Source: Gallionella sp.
GTDB lineage: Bacteria > Pseudomonadota > Gammaproteobacteria > Burkholderiales > Gallionellaceae
Assembly: GCA_017880945.1 (NCBI GenBank)
Contig: JADGRM010000128.1
Location: 1-6,498, forward strand
Direction of reading: 5' to 3'
Length of the DNA stretch: 6,498 nt
The position numbers were made by a program, and so were the translations under genes. Numbering within the stretch: position 1 is the stretch's first letter; each line of letters starts with the position of its first letter. The notes under the pieces are model-generated. The model saw only the letters and a program-made list of their open reading frames with translations. It had not been told where the DNA came from and made no database searches. Of this stretch, positions 5,524-6,498 are shown piece after piece.

Positions 5524-5772
5524 TCAGTGGACTTTGATGTCATTGCGGTTATTGAGCATTGCATCGATTTCCGCTTCAGCGGCCAACCAGTCGGCCAGTG
5601 AATCACCGCCACCAAAGCCGCGATGCTCGGCGCGAAAATAAGCCGCAACTGAGATCATTTCTTCACGGTTAATCCCATCCCCAATATCATTCTTAGGGGT
5701 GGCGGATTGCTTCGGGGTGGCGGATTGGATTTTTGCATTTGTTTTGCTAGAAATTGCAGATGTGTGTGGCAT
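5524..5772 (-). CDS. DUF2934-domain protein with a repeated linker
   Basis: An 82-residue protein. Residues 34-72 (INREEMISVAAYFRAEHRGF, then DSLADWLAAEAEID) match the DUF2934 pattern: a helix I-x-x-x-A-Y-x-x-A-E-x-R-G, a short turn and a D-W-L-x-A-E-x-E-I helix. The function of the family is unknown; its members are usually small soluble proteins. The N-terminal 33 residues are Ser/Thr/Lys/Ala-rich and probably disordered, and hold a tandem QSATPK-QSATPK repeat. The start at 5772 is supported by TAGGAG, about 7 nt upstream. The last residues (NNRNDIKVH) are polar. It lies between the HPt-like gene (43 nt downstream) and the 37-residue ORF (141 nt upstream) on the same strand. Confidence 0.87.
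   Translation of the reverse strand: MPHTSAISSKTNAKIQSATPKQSATPKNDIGDGINREEMISVAAYFRAEHRGFGGGDSLADWLAAEAEIDAMLNNRNDIKVH
5693..5728. repeat. 18-bp tandem duplication inside the DUF2934 gene
   Basis: Units at 5693-5710 and 5711-5728 match at 16 of 18 positions, sharing the core GGGGTGGCGGATTG. Because the period is a multiple of three it duplicates six codons (QSATPK) without changing frame. It lies in the probably disordered N-terminal linker, where length change would be tolerated. Confidence 0.85.
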
Positions 5773-5856
5773 GATTGTTCTCCTAAAGGAATAGCCAATA
5801 ATTATTGAAGAATCATAATCAATCTATGATGAAAAATATTGCGGGGCAGATCACAG

Positions 5857-5901
5857 AACCAGTAATGAGTGCCATTATGTATTCCCTATAAAACACTGGT
5901 T
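5857..5901. repeat. Inverted repeat AACCAGT/ACTGGTT upstream of the DUF2934 gene
   Basis: AACCAGT (5857-5863) and ACTGGTT (5895-5901) are exact reverse complements 31 nt apart, in the 141-bp gap between the 37-residue ORF and the DUF2934 gene. The spacing is long for a terminator and no T-run follows on the minus strand. It might be a pair of operator half-sites or chance; no regulator is proposed. Confidence 0.25.
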
Positions 5902-5913
5902 GTTCTTTGCTGG

Positions 5914-6027
5914 TTATGGGAGTGTCATGCTGGCATGATTCCATGCTGCTTTAGAATTTAAACCTCTCTCTCGGTAATAGCGGTAGTCCCTGATGAACCG
6001 TGCGAATCTGGCAAATGTGCGTAACAT
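5914..6027 (-). CDS. Small 37-residue basic, Tyr/Arg-rich protein
   Basis: The frame begins at the ATG 6027 and ends with TAA at 5914. The product starts MLRTFARFARFIRDYRYYRE and continues RGLNSKAAWNHASMTLP. A strong ribosome site (AAAGGAG, about 5 nt before the ATG) supports translation. The N-terminal 20 residues form a strongly basic amphipathic helix (R3, R7, R10, R13, R16, R19 with Phe/Tyr/Ile between), followed by G-L-x-x-x-x-A-W-x-x-A. The pattern D-Y-x-x-Y-R-x-x-G-x-x-x-x-A-W is one I associate with short uncharacterised proteobacterial proteins, but I cannot name a family. It may sit on the inner membrane surface or bind nucleic acid; this is speculation. It lies between the PAS gene (75 nt upstream) and the DUF2934 gene, all on the minus strand. 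Confidence 0.68.
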   Translation of the reverse strand: MLRTFARFARFIRDYRYYRERGLNSKAAWNHASMTLP

Positions 6028-6102
6028 GATTGCTCCTTTCCATTGCTATTTTTAGATAGTTTTTTTAAACTCCAGAAACAAGATGCCCATAATAAAAGGC
6101 AA

Positions 6103-6498
6103 TTATGATTTTGCATTGTCAGAAGGACTCACAATCAGTCTCAGGGTATGCCTCCCATCATATTCAAGACGGACAAAGCTCAATTTACTGAGGAAGGTGT
6201 CACCTTGCCGATTTTGCGTTTGGAAAAGTTTACCGCAACGACAGAGAAAATTAAGAAGCGGGTTAACTCGCCCTTCCTGAACCAGCGTAACTCCCGAGAG
6301 TTGCGGGAACAGCATGGAAACATGCTGCCAAACCAAATCGTGCCGCCGGTAGCCAAACAACCTCTCGCCGGACTCACTGCAATCGCGGATCATGCCGCGT
6401 TCGTCCATTGCCAGCGCTGGCGGCTCATACCACTCAGCGGGATGTTCATCAGTCCACTCCCGCACTACAGCGTAGGAAGGCGCATTGGTTTCGATTAC
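6103..6498 (-). CDS. PAS-domain protein, C-terminal part (5' end outside window)
   Basis: The frame stays open to the window edge, giving 131 C-terminal residues. An internal GTG at 6465 is not needed as a start because the frame continues upstream (VIETNAPSYAVVREW). A PAS-like fold is visible from about 28: ALAMDERGMIRDCSESGERLFGY is the PAS core entry (conserved D-x-x-G-x-I-x-x-x-x-x-x-x-E-x-x-F-G-Y), then HDLVWQHVSMLFP. The end has the beta strands GKLFQTQNRQGDTFLSKLSF and HTLRLIVSP. PAS domains sense light, redox state, oxygen or small ligands, or mediate dimerisation. No kinase, GGDEF or other output domain follows; any output domain must be N-terminal, outside the window. Cysteines in FLCRCG (84-89 of the fragment) are notable but not a recognised cofactor motif. 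The next gene on the strand is the 37-residue ORF. Confidence 0.85.
   Translation of the reverse strand, partial: VIETNAPSYAVVREWTDEHPAEWYEPPALAMDERGMIRDCSESGERLFGYRRHDLVWQHVSMLFPQLSGVTLVQEGRVNPLLNFLCRCGKLFQTQNRQGDTFLSKLSFVRLEYDGRHTLRLIVSPSDNAKS

Noticed and set aside
5304..5601. Plus-strand open frames of 77 and 84 codons across the HPt-like and DUF2934 genes
   Set aside because: They overlap better-supported minus-strand genes, lack family resemblance, and the minus-strand frames carry recognisable domain patterns.
5841..5856. CRP-like half site TGTGA on the minus strand upstream of the DUF2934 gene
   Set aside because: Only one half matches; the partner reads CCGCA in place of TCACA.
6083..6280. 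65-codon plus-strand frame opposite the PAS gene
   Set aside because: It is antisense to the PAS-domain frame, has no ribosome site and shows no recognisable motif.

Overview
The window has two very different halves. The left half (1-3394, + strand) is GC-rich and tightly packed: the 3' end of a glucose-6-phosphate dehydrogenase gene (zwf), a complete transaldolase gene (tal) and a complete transketolase gene (tkt). zwf and tal overlap by an ATGA, and tal and tkt are 2 nt apart, so this is one operon for the oxidative entry step and the carbon shuffling of the pentose phosphate pathway (tkt would also serve a Calvin or RuMP cycle if the host has one).

The right half (3781-6498, - strand) is more AT-rich and is a run of small stress-type genes, read from right to left: a PAS-domain protein cut by the window edge; a 37-residue small ORF with a strong ribosome binding site; a DUF2934 protein with a tandem repeat; a frameshifted gene resembling the histidine-phosphotransfer (HPt/P1) domain of CheA; an unrecognised 76-residue ORF; a SAP-like four-cysteine protein overlapping an Hsp20 small heat-shock gene by ATGA; and a CspA-type cold-shock protein. 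tkt and csp converge on a 386-bp non-coding gap rich in inverted repeats.

The gene families and codon use suggest a Gram-negative proteobacterium, most likely betaproteobacterial (Nitrosomonadales/Gallionellaceae-like). This is an inference from the style of the proteins, not a proven assignment.

Most interesting points: (1) a rho-independent-terminator-shaped hairpin with an 8-U tract directly upstream of the csp ribosome binding site, whose 3' arm can alternatively pair with that site, suggesting leader control of csp; (2) the HPt-like gene, where restoring one dinucleotide rebuilds a CheA-P1 pattern in exact register but with Gln in place of the phospho-accepting His; (3) six of the seven minus-strand genes whose start is visible share nearly the same translation-initiation sequence (GGA/GAAG, short A-rich spacer, TC, ATG); (4) the unlisted 37-codon gene at 5914-6027. 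I found no tRNA, rRNA, CRISPR array or insertion sequence.
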